From NCBI RefSeq assembly GCF_932526225.1, contig NC_064035.1:9845296-9909295 (forward strand): a stretch of DNA of 64,000 bases, read 5' to 3'. The first letter of the stretch is position 1, and each line of letters starts with the position of its first letter. The translations under genes were made by a program, and so were the position numbers. Under the pieces are notes generated by a model. The model saw only the letters and a program-made list of their open reading frames with translations, did no database searches and had not been told where the DNA came from. This document shows, piece after piece, positions 1 to 10,620 of this stretch. The DNA is from Nematostella vectensis (taxonomy: Eukaryota > Cnidaria > Anthozoa > Actiniaria > Edwardsiidae).

Positions 1-1130
1 GCCCTGCCACTATGTTCCCCTGCCTCTATGTTCCTCACTACTATGTTCCCCTACCACTATGTTCCCCTGCCACTATAACCCAATGCCACTATGTTCCCCT
101 GCCACTATGTTTCGCTGCCACTATGTTCCCCTACCACTATGTTCTACTGCCACCATGTTCCCCTACCACTATGTTCCACTGCCACTATGTTGCCCTGCCA
201 CTATGTTCCACTGCCACTATGTTCCGCTGCCACTATGTTCCCCTGCCACTATGTTCCCCTACCACTATGTTCCACTGCCACTATGTTGCCCTGCCACTAT
301 GTTCCACTGCCACTATGTTGCCCTGCCACTATGTTCCCCTGCCACTATGTTGCCCTACCACTATGTTCCCCTGCCACTATGTTCCACTGCCACTATGTTC
401 CACTGCCACTATGTTCCCCCACCACTATGTTCCACTTCCACTATGTTCCACTGCCACTATGTTCCCCTACCACTATGTTGCCCTGCCACTATGTTCCACT
501 GCCACTATGTTCCCCTGCCACTATGTTCCACTGCCACTATGTTCTTCCCCACCACTATGTTCCCCTACCACTATGTTGCCCTGTCACTATATTCCACTGC
601 CACTATGTTCCACTGCCACTATGTTCCCCTACCACTATGTTGCCCTGCCACTATGTTCCACTGCCACTATGTTGCCTACAACTATGTTACACTGCCACTA
701 TGTTCCACTGCCACTATGTTCTTCCCCACCACTATGTTCCCCTGCCACTATGTTCCACTGCCACTATGTTGCCCTGTCACTATATTCCACTGCCACTATG
801 TTCCACTGCCACTATGTTCCACTGCCACTATGTTTCCCTACCACTATGTTCCCCTACCACTATGTTCCCCTGCCACTATGTTCCACTTCCACTATGTTCC
901 CCTGCCACTATGTTACACTGCCACTATGTTTCTCTGCCACTATGTTCCACTGCCACTATGTTCTTCCCCATCACTATGTTCCACTTCCACTATGTTCCCC
1001 TGCCACTATGTTGCCCTGCCACTATGTTCCTCTGCCACTATGTTCCCCTGCCACTATGTTGCCCTGCCACTATGTTCTTCCCCACCACTATGTTCCCCTA
1101 CCGCTAAGTTCCCCTGCCACTATGTTCCCT
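1..1130. repeat. 16-bp minisatellite in an intron of cyclin Y
   Basis: About 70 head-to-tail copies of a 16-bp unit, roughly CCACTATGTTCCCCTG, with scattered substitutions (CCCC/CCAC/GCCC) and occasional length changes. Because 16 is not a multiple of three, all three forward frames stay open for over 1 kb and read as a repeating CHYVPLPL-type peptide. These readings are artefacts. The array lies directly upstream of the penultimate cyclin Y exon, so it is probably intronic. It runs off the left edge of the window. Confidence 0.95.
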
Positions 1131-1354
1131 TGTGCATAATGTACTGTAAACGATGGATGTGTTTGCACATAGACATTTTCACACGTTTTCACACACCTTT
1201 TCAGGAGGCATGATGGAGCTGTGATTAGGAGTTGAAACATTTTAAGACATTCATTTCTTCTTTTATTTTTGAAAGTCTAGTGTATATTGAAGTAAAGTTT
1301 CATTCTTCTGGAATTTTCTTCTTAACATTATGACATGGAGATTTTTCTTTTTAG

Positions 1355-1972
1355 GAATGAATTGGAAAGGGCGTTTTTAGAATTTTTGCAATTCAATATT
1401 AATGTTCCATCAAGTGTATATGCCAAGTACTACTTCGACTTGAGAAGTTTAGCGGATGCCAATGATCTAATGTTCCCGCTTCAACCTTTGAGCAAGGAAA
1501 GGGCCAAGAAACTCGAGGTATGTTGCGTCCATTAAAAAAAAAACAATAAAGCGATCAAACAGATACTTTTCTCGGTATCTCTGCTGTCTGTTGCATAGAG
1601 GTTGCTGTATTTTTAAAGGATTGTACAGTGTAGGTGGTAATGGCAGTGGGGGTGGCAGGGGTGGCAGGGGGTGGCTGCCCCTCTAAAAAAAATCATTTTT
1701 GTGATCAACTGGCCCACAGTAGTTTAAGGGGGTGAAAATAAATGTAACAAATTTCATGAAATTTAGAGACTGGGGAAAACATTCATTAACCAAGATTAAG
1801 AAACTTAACGATTATTACATTTGGACAACATTGTACCCCTTCTATTTGTTCGCAGGCCTTGTCAGTTATAACTGACACCCGACTTGATGATCTGGCATCC
1901 TCGTCGCTCAAGAGATCTGCTAGCCTGGATCATCTTAATCCCCACAGAGGGAGTTTTGCGATTATATCCTAG
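1355..1972 (+). CDS. CCNY: Cyclin Y, last two coding exons (5' part outside window)
   Basis: Two exons, 1355-1517 and 1856-1972. The first follows CTTTTTAG and ends GAG|GTATGT. The second follows TTCGCAG and ends at TAG 1970-1972. Phase is kept across the junction. The first exon encodes the end of the cyclin box, with the motif [20 protein letters not shown] followed by [11 protein letters not shown], a hallmark of cyclin Y. The second encodes a basic serine-rich tail, KRSASLDHL, ending FAIIS, which matches the C-terminus of vertebrate cyclin Y. In known animals cyclin Y is myristoylated, recruits CDK14/16 to the plasma membrane, and promotes LRP6 phosphorylation in Wnt signalling. The N-terminal exons are to the left of the window. 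Confidence 0.93.
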
Positions 1973-2304
1973 CACCCTTGGAAACAAGTCAATCGTGCCT
2001 GACACTGGATAACCGTGCCAAACCACAGCAACCATCACAGTCATCATCTGCTAAAGATGTGTGACATCTTCTTGTTCGCTGCGAGGTTGCTGAGAACTTG
2101 CAAATGAATCTGAAGATGCAAATATCAAAGATAAAAAGCAAGCATTAGATGCAGACAGTGCTTGGAGGTGTCTTGAGTCCACTAGCTTCTGTGATTTGAG
2201 ACGATGATGTCGTTGTCTTGATCGTCACCAAGTTCCTCCTAGAAAAATCATGAAGACAACCAAAGTACCCTAAAGGCAGTGTATAGCCTTAGTGGCCAGC
2301 TTAA

Positions 2305-2310
2305 AATAAA
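2305..2310 (+). promoter_or_regulatory. Candidate poly(A) signal of cyclin Y
   Basis: AATAAA lies about 330 bases after the cyclin Y stop codon and is the first such hexamer downstream. The position fits a short 3' UTR, but a hexamer alone is common in AT-rich DNA. Confidence 0.35.
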
Positions 2311-2717
2311 CTTTACAGGAGACAATTGGGGTTATGGTGGTACTCTCGGGGTTGGGCTCTTCATGGCATTAAATAGCGGGATTCTGCCATTTACTGTTTA
2401 ATCCTAAACTCAGTGCTCAAATGTTGCTTCTTATAGGATGAAATTTTCTAAATCATTCTTCCATTCTTACTAAATTAATTATAAAAGAAGTTGTTATCTT
2501 CTTTAGGTATTTTTTATATCATCCCCATACTAAGATCTTGAGAGTACCCCGTCCTCCGAGGAATCTCGATTACAACTATATGACATGAAACACAAGTAGT
2601 ACATTACCACTTGTAAAATAGAAAACCTCTTAATCTATTTTTTGCCTTTAAAACATAATACCATTAAAATATGGAGGGCTGCGAGACATTGGTAGAATAA
2701 CCTAGCAGGATGTAGTT

Positions 2718-2950
2718 CGGGCATCTTGTTTAGGGTTCTTGTTTAGGGACCTTGTTCAGGGATCTAGTTCAGGGACCTCGTTCAGGGAATTGGTTCAGGG
2801 ATCTTTTCCAGGCACCTAGTTCAGGGAACTGGTTCAGGGTTCTGGTTCAAGGATCTTGCTTAGGCAAGGTTCAGCTGGGATCTTATTCAGGGATCTAGTT
2901 TAGGGATTTTATTCAGGGATCTGGTTCATGAACTGGTTCATCTTGCTCAG
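2718..2950. repeat. Degenerate ~14-bp tandem repeat
   Basis: About 16 imperfect copies of a unit like TTCAGGGATCTGG, with variants TTTAGGGACC and TTCAGGGAAC. The copies are diverged, so the array looks old. Confidence 0.8.
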
Positions 2951-4640
2951 GCAGTTGATCATGCTGGTAACAAATTACAACTGACCCACCCTATTCTGCT
3001 CTAGTGTCCTGCGTCAATAATCCTTTTCGTATCTACCTCGTATGACACTGGGCGTCTTTGACGTCAATCGGGGAGAAAAACTTTAGTTCCCGCGAATAGG
3101 ACAAGGAGAAGCTATGTAATGACTAGCACAAAGGATCATGGGAAGTTAAGATTTCGCCCAAAGACCATACTCGTACCAGGGTCTTTTTTTCGGTCAAAGA
3201 ATCCAGAATGACGGAACGTCTACGAATAGAAGAAAATCACAGGTATCCCAGTAATAGAAGAAAACCATGTCTTAGGGTTCAAGCTCTATCCTAGCCGCAT
3301 CCAACCAATGCGATAACTACTACAATAACTCGGGTTCTTATACAAATTTCTATAAATTCAGTAAAATAGCCAAGGGTCAATGGGTTAAACTTACTGTCGG
3401 TGTTAATAAAATAAAAAGTTACTTTTTTCACTTTCCATCCCATAATGTAATAATGAGATTTTCCATCTGCTTTTAGTAACCGCGAATAACGCGTTTGAAT
3501 TGGAAAATAGCGGCCGCGTAACAGGGTTTCCTCTTGTTCCCTTGTTGAGGTCAGAGCACCCGAAGAGAAGTAGAACTAACTAGAGTCAGACGAGAAATTG
3601 TCGCGCCTTACCGCTCGGTCGTATCTGAAGTCTGGGCTAGCCAGGATACACTACCCGATAACAAGGCGTTGGTGATAGGGGTTGCAATGCATGGGAACTA
3701 TTCCTTCGCTGTTGATATGCGATGATTGCATTTCTGGTTGTCATCGTTACCAGGAATCATTGCAAAGTGGGGGAATTCCCAACATCCCGCTATTAGAGCC
3801 TAACTCTGGTTCTCTTGGTCGTTCGCTTGGTAATAACATGTCTTAACCTTCAGCGCATTCGCAGAGCTTTCTGTGTCGATCTTTTTTTTTGTCACAGCTT
3901 TCTCAAAGAGTGAGGAGAAAGCGTGCCCTATAAAGGATTTGAAACTGTGCGCAAATACCATTAATATATTTCGCAAGGTGCGCAGGTAAATAGTCAACTA
4001 GAAAAGGTAGGAATTCACAGTATGAGCAAATAAGCATCCTTTTTCATTTCTAATCTCATGTGCACGAACATATCACAACCAACTACAATATGGAGTATAC
4101 ACATGCATGTGCCTGATCAAGCGACAGACAATAGCCGTTTATTATTGATTACAACACTTTTTACATTTGAACACAATATTAAAATACACCTCCCATAACA
4201 TATATTATATGCATTTAACATTACAATATATTAATGGGGCTTACAAAAATCGGAACTAAACACGCAGTTCAATTCCCTAATTCAAGAAACATATTCAAGA
4301 ATTTAAATATTACAAGTAAATTACAACCCTGAACAGCCACGTAGTTCAGATCTACCATTGCCTACTTTTTAAGTGTATCGCCCGATACTAAAAACCACTA
4401 CTCTGAAAAACCGGTCCTAGCAACCGGAAAAAACCTTGAGTGGAAAACGTATTCTCCCGAACTGTATGCGACATGCGCGTATAGGCCAATTCTACTCAAT
4501 TATAGCCGTTTAAGTTTGGCGAGTCTGTCGTCTGACTAGAGCGAAGATACTTAATCTAACAAACTTCTAGCTTATATACAGCACATTACGTCATTGACAC
4601 ATCTCTATCATAACAACGTGCACAAACAACGAAATGAAAG

Positions 4641-4676
4641 CGCTTCTCAATTCCACGCGTTCCATTGAGAAGCACC
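4641..4676. repeat. Short inverted repeat
   Basis: The arms GCTTCTCAA and TTGAGAAGC flank a loop containing ACGCGT. It could form a small hairpin. No role is evident. Confidence 0.5.
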
Positions 4677-4880
4677 AATTATGTCGAGCAGGCAATGTAG
4701 TGTTGATAGATTATTGCAAACAAGTACAAGAGCATTGGAGTACACTTAATGATAGCAAATCTTTACCATTTACGCAGTGGAGTTAGACCACCTTCTCTGG
4801 TATCGGTCATTTGACTATGGAATATGGTCAGACTGGGTAGGGGGGGGGAGAGCTATAACCTTATAAAATGTGCGGATACC

Positions 4881-5046
4881 AGGGGCGGATCTAGCTTTTC
4901 ACTGAAGCGGGGGGGGGGGGGGGGGGTTGGCTCAGTGACAAAGGGGGAGGGGGTATTTTTTTTTTGTTACATATGGCTTTCTGGCAGCCCAAAATGAGGG
5001 GGGGGAGTAAGCCCCGTAAGCCCTCCCCCTAGATCCGGTACTGGAT
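4881..5046. mobile_element. Short nonautonomous repeat, GGCGGATCTAG family, copy 1
   Basis: Begins GGGGCGGATCTAGCTTTTC and ends CCCCTAGATCCGGTACTGG, so the ends are inverted. The body contains a G run, TTGGCTCAGTGACAAAGG and GGCTTTCTGGCAGCCCAAA. Copies recur near 16155-16310 and 45721-45857, which shows a dispersed family. It has no coding capacity. Confidence 0.75.
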
Positions 5047-5459
5047 ATGCAAAGTCTTATGAATAGCTATTATTCTGTCGAAGGCGAATTCATTTCATGT
5101 AGACTCCCACAAGTTATTTTTGAATAACAGATTTTTATTTAACTAGAGACGCTTCGGCTAGGGCCAAAGGTATCGTTGACTGGTTGATGGCGGTCTTCGT
5201 GATGGAGATATTCCGGTCGGAGTTGCGCATCTCCGCCTCATAAACAACAATAAAAAAAAAAACGGGGTAATATACCACACGAAAACTGCCAACTCAAGAA
5301 ACGCTTTTCATAAATTGTTGCAATAGCGCCTCTTATTTTTAACTGAAATAGAGAAACAGTACTTCCTAAAGGTTTTGAATCAAGGCAAATTTCCTACGCT
5401 AACAGGTTTAAAAAATAGACGGTTATGATCTACAGGCGTATCACGTCATTTTCAACGTA

Positions 5460-5531
5460 GCCTGCTAGTCGGCTCTTCGGAGATTGGGGACTCCTGTGAA
5501 AGGAATCTCCGGAGAGCCGGCTAGCAGGCAA
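5460..5531. mobile_element. Fold-back (hairpin) element
   Basis: About 30-bp near-perfect inverted arms begin AGCCTGCTAGTCGGCTC and end AGCCGGCTAGCAGGC, around a small centre containing GGGGACTCC. The size and structure suit a minimal MITE. No second copy of exactly this arm was seen here. Confidence 0.65.
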
Positions 5532-5750
5532 TTTTCAACGCCAAAGTTTGGGATTAAAGCCAAAAAAAATGAAATAAAATCCTCCGTCTACATGGTTCTT
5601 GTATTGCCTTCAATTTAATTTTGACAGAAAAGTCCCGTTCTTCTCTTATTTAACAACGCATGCTCAAACATTTTTTTAGCATTTTAAAATAAAGAGAATG
5701 TTCTAATAATATTACCGGACTTATATAACGAATATCACATACTTTTCCCA

Positions 5751-6141
5751 GGCCCGTAGGCAGGGGGGGTTCGGGGGGCTCGGACGACCCCCCCCCCCGG
5801 CTTGAAGGTCCGCTCATAGCAAATAAAAATATATAACGTTCGGCTGAAGATATATCGTGCACATCAATATGTCTTTAAAATAAAAAAATTCCGCTGAAAT
5901 GGATAAACGAACCACCCTACCCTACTCAAATCTTTTTAAAATGACTATAAAAATCTTTTTATAATAATTATCTTTATTATTATCGCTATATGTTAGAAAG
6001 TACCCTATTAATAACATTTTAAATACAATATTGATTGCCTAATGTAATAAGGCGAGGAGAGGGGTATACCGGAAATTTGGTCCGCTGAAATGGATAAACG
6101 AACCACCCTACCCTACTCAAAATCCTGGCTACGGGCCTGTT
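5751..6141. mobile_element. Nonautonomous element, GGCCCGTAGCCAGG family, copy 1
   Basis: Begins GGCCCGTAGGCAGGGGGG and ends AATCCTGGCTACGGGCCTG, so the termini are inverted. The interior includes CGGCTTGAAGGTC and GGATAAACGAACCACC. A second, better-kept copy lies at 30284-30688 inside HIBCH. An internal segment starting at GGTCCGCTGAAATGG is partly repeated within this copy. Confidence 0.8.
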
Positions 6142-8394
6142 TCCTTTATTTTGATAAACTATGACGCAAAACCAAATCACATCCCTAAGAAATTGCGATC
6201 ATGACTGAAGCAATGAAACAGAAGGGGGAGCCGTACCAAGATAATATTTGTCTTTTTACGCCATGACTAAGGATGGTGCCTCGGATAGCCACTCACTTGC
6301 AATGGTCCTGTGGACTGATATAACGAAATAATCATTTATACAGTACTTCCCCTTTAGACAGCCTGTTATCTGGATCGTGCAATAAGCAGGTCATGATGTA
6401 ACAAGTGACAATTATATAACGAAAGTGTCACGTTTTTTTTATCTTACATCGATATTCACCTGTTTTTCCTTTCAAGCTGTTTTTCCTGTTTTCAAGCGGG
6501 TGCTTTAGAACTTTCTATTTTCGAACGTGCTTCCATGCATTTTATTCGTAAATCAAACGGATGAAATCGCTCGTTTTTAAAAAATATACTCTGCTTAAGA
6601 ACATTTAGCTACCTTTCGCGTTGGTTTTGTGCGTAATTTAGATGCTGTTATTTTAATAATATTAGAATTCTCATCCCAGATTTTTGTAAAGAATTGTGCT
6701 CTGATAGAGATTAATTTACATGGTATCTCAAATTTTGTAAAGATTTGTTTTTATTGCAGTCATCATTTTTTTCTGATCGATAAAACTAACGCGTTTTTGT
6801 TTATGGTACATAACATGTAGATAATTATTAAAGATAATAAAGCAAGGCAAACAACACTTAATTCCAGGCTTGCCTTCAGACATAACAAACAGTAATTTAC
6901 CGAGCAGCGATAGCAAGGATAGAGTCAAAACACATAAGGAAGAACACGAAGAAACCGCTGCTCCTAGGATGACCAATGCGGACATTGATCTTTCTATTAG
7001 AAAAAAATTCTAATAAATTATTGTGACGATTATTGTCTCATAACAAGAAACATATCAGTCAATCTTGTTTTAAAAACTGTCGTTTTTCTAGCTCGCTCGG
7101 CCATTTCCTTATTAGGACTTTAGAAGCACACTAGCATACACACATTGGCACCAGTCGGGCCAAGACGGGACGCTAGCACAGTCTATTACCCGTGCAGTTC
7201 GGCAACCATGGACAGCTGTTTCGTCCTTATTAGGACTTATCAGTCGCTTTTTTATCGCTCTAGGGCTTTGTAAGTCGAGAGTTTCCACGTAAACTTGGAA
7301 GTGGAGCCTAGTCCTTAACGTTTTGGAATATCACAGATCTCCCGCACGCTCGCCCCAGGCTATTTTACACCATTTAAAAAACGACAGCCATTGAGGAGCC
7401 ATTGATTGATATGTTTTCACACAGAGAGCCCGAAACTAAGAGCGGCTGCCTAGGAGACCCCCACCCACCCCCTCCTCACCCAATTCGCAAACTCGCCACC
7501 TTATGCCCGGATCAAGATGCTAGCATGTTCGAGTATAATATTGAGGGGCCAAAGGAGGTTCACTCGGTCTTGATTTGGGAGTAGGAGAGGAAGAGGTTAG
7601 GGTGAGATTATCACGTTCAACGTCCACCTGGTTTTTTTCTCTTTTCAATTCAAGGGATAAGAGGGGAATTAATCTACTCATTCAAACACAGGCAGCCCAA
7701 GGCTACTGTCATGTCAGTGGCTTAAAAAGGAATGAATGGGAAAATTAATTTTAGAAAAAAAGTATTTATCGTGAAAAAATAAAACCACAGACCTTGTGAT
7801 ATTTTGTTTAAGTCTTCCTTTATTTCAATTTTGCCTTTATAATGTCAGTAAAGCAAGTTTAAAGTCCGCTACGAATTGTGTGTCTTGCATACTGCAAATG
7901 TAAACTGTCAAATATAGATATATTTATTTATTTATTTATTTCAGCATTTCGATATCATAATATAAATCAGGCGTTTTCGTATAAAGGAATATTTTACCAA
8001 TTAAAAATAATTTTACTTGCTCATCGAGTCATCTTTGCCTTGACGTGTCTGCTCAGTGACTGCGTGACCATACTTGACGTGACACATTATGTGTTCATAG
8101 ACCGTGACCGTGTAGTGATCGTAAAATGGCCAGACCGTTATCCGTATTCTTGCGTGACTGTGCCGCTTGTGTTGCCCATGTCGAGGCGTTGCGTGACGTG
8201 TTGTTTCAAAGTTTTTCCAATCTATGGAAGCGTCTCTAAAGTATAGTTATATCATGTGCAGGCGTATTTAGCAATGTCTCTACTCGAATGACTTAGCGTT
8301 ATAAATATCAATAATACAAACTCTTAACTCTAAATATCAAGATTTCAATGCGATTTGCGTCCTTTTCGATACCATGTTTTCTGCAGATTGGCGT

Positions 8395-9447
8395 TTACCT
8401 GAGCATTATCTCCCGAAGGTACACATTCTCTTCTTTGAGTACGTTGACAAGTGCACGCAACTTGGCGTTCTCATCTTGCAGATATGCCGCGGCAGTCTGC
8501 GCGTGGATTTCGCGCATTTTGCGCGCTTCTCGCGAACGTTTCGCGGACGCGTTATTTTTTCGTCGTTTCTCGCGGTATTGCTCTGTCTTAACATCCGCAA
8601 TGGCTTTACTGAGACTTCCTTTACCTGGATCACCCGCTGGCCTTCGACTATGAGGCTCTGTCTTTAATTCACTCTTTCCGTGCTGTCTTTCAAGACTGGG
8701 TGATTGGGCTGAGTACGCGCGCATTGAAGCAATATCCAAAAGGCATCCCTTTCCCTGGTCAAACCCTACCATCCAATCCTGCAACATTTTATGATCACTG
8801 TCCAAATTGTATAACTTAGTGACCGGCTTGTCCGGCACGGCCCGGGTGTACTTTTCGTCGTTTCTTGGCCGTTTTGCCTGGTTCTCCGTCTCGTGGTTTG
8901 ATTTACCGCGCTTTGCCTCGTGGTCTTCACACTCGCTGTCATCAGTGGGTTTATCTGAGTGGCCATTGGACTGGCGAGGCGGAAGGTTCCCGGTTGGCCA
9001 TTGTGGCTGGAAATTGCAGCTAGTGATACGGTAGCCTTCCCAGGACGCTGAAAGGGAACTGTAAAATTCCTTTATTGCTGCGTCTAGTGGTTTGTACTCG
9101 TTAGTTTCCTTGCTTGAACTCCGACTTGAGCGTGGTTTGCCATCAGATTCTATCTGCATGGAGTGGTCGTCTTTTTCCCCCATACTAGAACAGTCTGCAT
9201 CTCGGGTCTTGCTGCAAAACTGGATCACCGAGCCTGATCTGTGACTCGGACTAGTTGGGCTATCTCCCTCAGACATTCCCATTTGTTGTTGTGAAAAAGA
9301 GAAATTAAAGCTCTGAATTGGTTGGGTGCTTATGTGATTTTCGCGAGACCTTGCTCCACTGTGTCTATAATTGAGACTCGCAATGAACTGGAACCCCTGG
9401 AACAAGCGCCCTTTATACCGCAAAGATTCCGTCAATGATAGCGCCAT
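8395..9447 (-). CDS. PAR/NFIL3-like bZIP transcription factor
   Basis: A single open exon from ATG 9447 to TGA/TAA at 8395, 350 residues. Residues about 285-350 form a classical bZIP: a basic region with KRRKNNASAKRSREARK (NNxAxxRSR, the PAR and NFIL3/E4BP4 type) followed by a leucine zipper with heptad positions in LQDENAKLRALVNVLKEENVYL. The first 280 residues are Ser/Gln-rich and acidic, probably disordered activation sequence, with a KRGKSNHETENQAKRPR basic stretch. PAR bZIPs bind D-boxes and control circadian, metabolic and developmental genes; that is family knowledge. I chose ATG 9447 (context TCCATGG) because the frame upstream opens only with GTG. The stop is preceded by CTCAG|GTAAAC, which resembles a splice donor, so a short extra C-terminal exon is possible. 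C/EBP is a less likely alternative. Confidence 0.88.
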   Translation of the reverse strand: MALSLTESLRYKGRLFQGFQFIASLNYRHSGARSRENHISTQPIQSFNFSFSQQQMGMSEGDSPTSPSHRSGSVIQFCSKTRDADCSSMGEKDDHSMQIESDGKPRSSRSSSKETNEYKPLDAAIKEFYSSLSASWEGYRITSCNFQPQWPTGNLPPRQSNGHSDKPTDDSECEDHEAKRGKSNHETENQAKRPRNDEKYTRAVPDKPVTKLYNLDSDHKMLQDWMVGFDQGKGCLLDIASMRAYSAQSPSLERQHGKSELKTEPHSRRPAGDPGKGSLSKAIADVKTEQYREKRRKNNASAKRSREARKMREIHAQTAAAYLQDENAKLRALVNVLKEENVYLREIMLR

Positions 9448-9453
9448 GGAGTA

Positions 9454-9595
9454 CACGTGAATTTCTGTTACGTAAGCCTAGAGCCCCAAAACAAGCTCCA
9501 GCAGTCGTTATGTAAGGAAAAAAGAGACGATTTACATAACACTTTGGGCAAAGCGGAAGAAAACCCGTCATTAGTTTAAACAATTCTTACGCAAG
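9454..9595. promoter_or_regulatory. E-box and cluster of D-box-like bZIP sites upstream of the bZIP gene
   Basis: CACGTG at 9454-9459 is a canonical E-box seven bases before the bZIP start codon. Within 130 bases follow GTTACGTAAG (9467-9476), GTTATGTAAG (9507-9516), the reverse of GTTATGTAAA (9531-9540) and CTTACGCAAG (9586-9595). The PAR/NFIL3 consensus is RTTAYGTAAY, so the first three differ from it by one or two end bases. The sites suggest that the gene is controlled by its own or related bZIP factors and by a bHLH factor. Function is inferred. Confidence 0.6.
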
Positions 9596-10064
9596 TTTTC
9601 AAAGACAGATGGCTTGCGTGTTCTCGATGCTTTTGAGTCCGATAACCCGAACATAAAAAGAGTATCAAAAACAGAGTTATCAAAGGGTAAAAATATAAAG
9701 AAATGTATCTGAACCGAAACATAATCTCTCCGGGCTAGTACAGTGTACAAGTTATCGAGTGAATTGAGTTAATGGGGTTTAACCGTATTATGCTAGATTA
9801 AAAAAGCATTTTTCTTGTTCTTCCAAATTATTTGACCCTATTAAAAGTGGGTGGCTATCACACTTGTTCGCTTTGAAAAAATGTGAGGATTAATTAGGCA
9901 ATATACTTGTATACAAGTTCTTGTTTTTTTTACAGCTTGCAATCCTCCTCAGCGGGAGAATAAACTTTTCAATTCTCCAATCTATTATAATCAAGCGAGA
10001 TACAAGAGAGGAACCTGGCTACAACGTAGGATTGCCCTTGTAGAGAAGGTCAATAAGGGATCAA

Positions 10065-10620
10065 ATATAATAATAATAATAAATAACAATAATTTAGATT
10101 TATATAGCGCCTTTCTCCTATAGATCCAAGGCGCTTTACAGTTTTAATATTATGTTAAAATAATAATTAAAAATTCATTACAATATATATCAAATAGATA
10201 ATAAAAAGACAAACTAAAAAGTAAAAAAGTAAAAAATTAAGTAATGATACATAACTAAGATCATGAGAATCAATCATTAAGAATCAATTGTCGAAGACGC
10301 GTTTAAAAAGGAAGGTCTTGATCTTGGATTTAAACATACTCAATTCTTTACAATTCCGGAGTTCTAGTGGGAGGGAGTTCCATATAGCTGGTGCACTCAC
10401 GGAAAAGGCTCTTGAGCTGTAGGTCTTAAGTTTAAAAGTGGGCTGTACTAAAAGAGACATATTTGAAGAACGAAGGCTGCGCTTTGGTTTATAAGGAGTT
10501 AAAAGGTCTTTCATATAGTCTGGAGCGGTTTCATTTAGGGATTTAAAAGTTAAAAGAAGTAGTTTAAAATCTATTCTTTCTCTGATGGGTAACCAGTGTA
10601 AGGTACGCAGAACAGGAGTG
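10065..10620 (-). mobile_element. 5'-truncated LINE (non-LTR retrotransposon), ORF2 3' end
   Basis: On the minus strand an open frame reads LHWLPIRERIDFKLLLLTFK then PDYMKDLLTPYKPKRSLRSS then RAFSVSAPAIWNSLPLELR and ends at 10284. This is the typical C-terminus of CR1/L2/jockey-like LINE ORF2 proteins. After the stop come about 200 bases of 3' UTR ending in an (AAT)n-like simple tail near 10065. The 5' end is lost, as usual for dead-on-arrival copies. Confidence 0.88.

Larger units (their letters stand above)
1973..8394. other. Intergenic region with no recognised gene
   Basis: After the cyclin Y 3' UTR I found no exon with convincing protein similarity on either strand before the bZIP gene at 8395. 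Open frames are short (60-122 codons) and of low complexity. The stretch holds a 14-bp degenerate tandem repeat, short hairpins and three fold-back elements, listed separately. TGACGTCA occurs near 3058-3065, a perfect CRE/ATF half-palindrome pair, but there is no gene next to it to tie it to. Confidence 0.6.

Noticed and set aside
12..1213. Three overlapping forward open frames of 338-384 codons
   Set aside because: They are the three phases of a 16-bp minisatellite; the peptide is a pure 16-residue repeat.
8348..9034. Plus-strand frames of 75-101 codons
   Set aside because: Antisense shadows of the bZIP exon.
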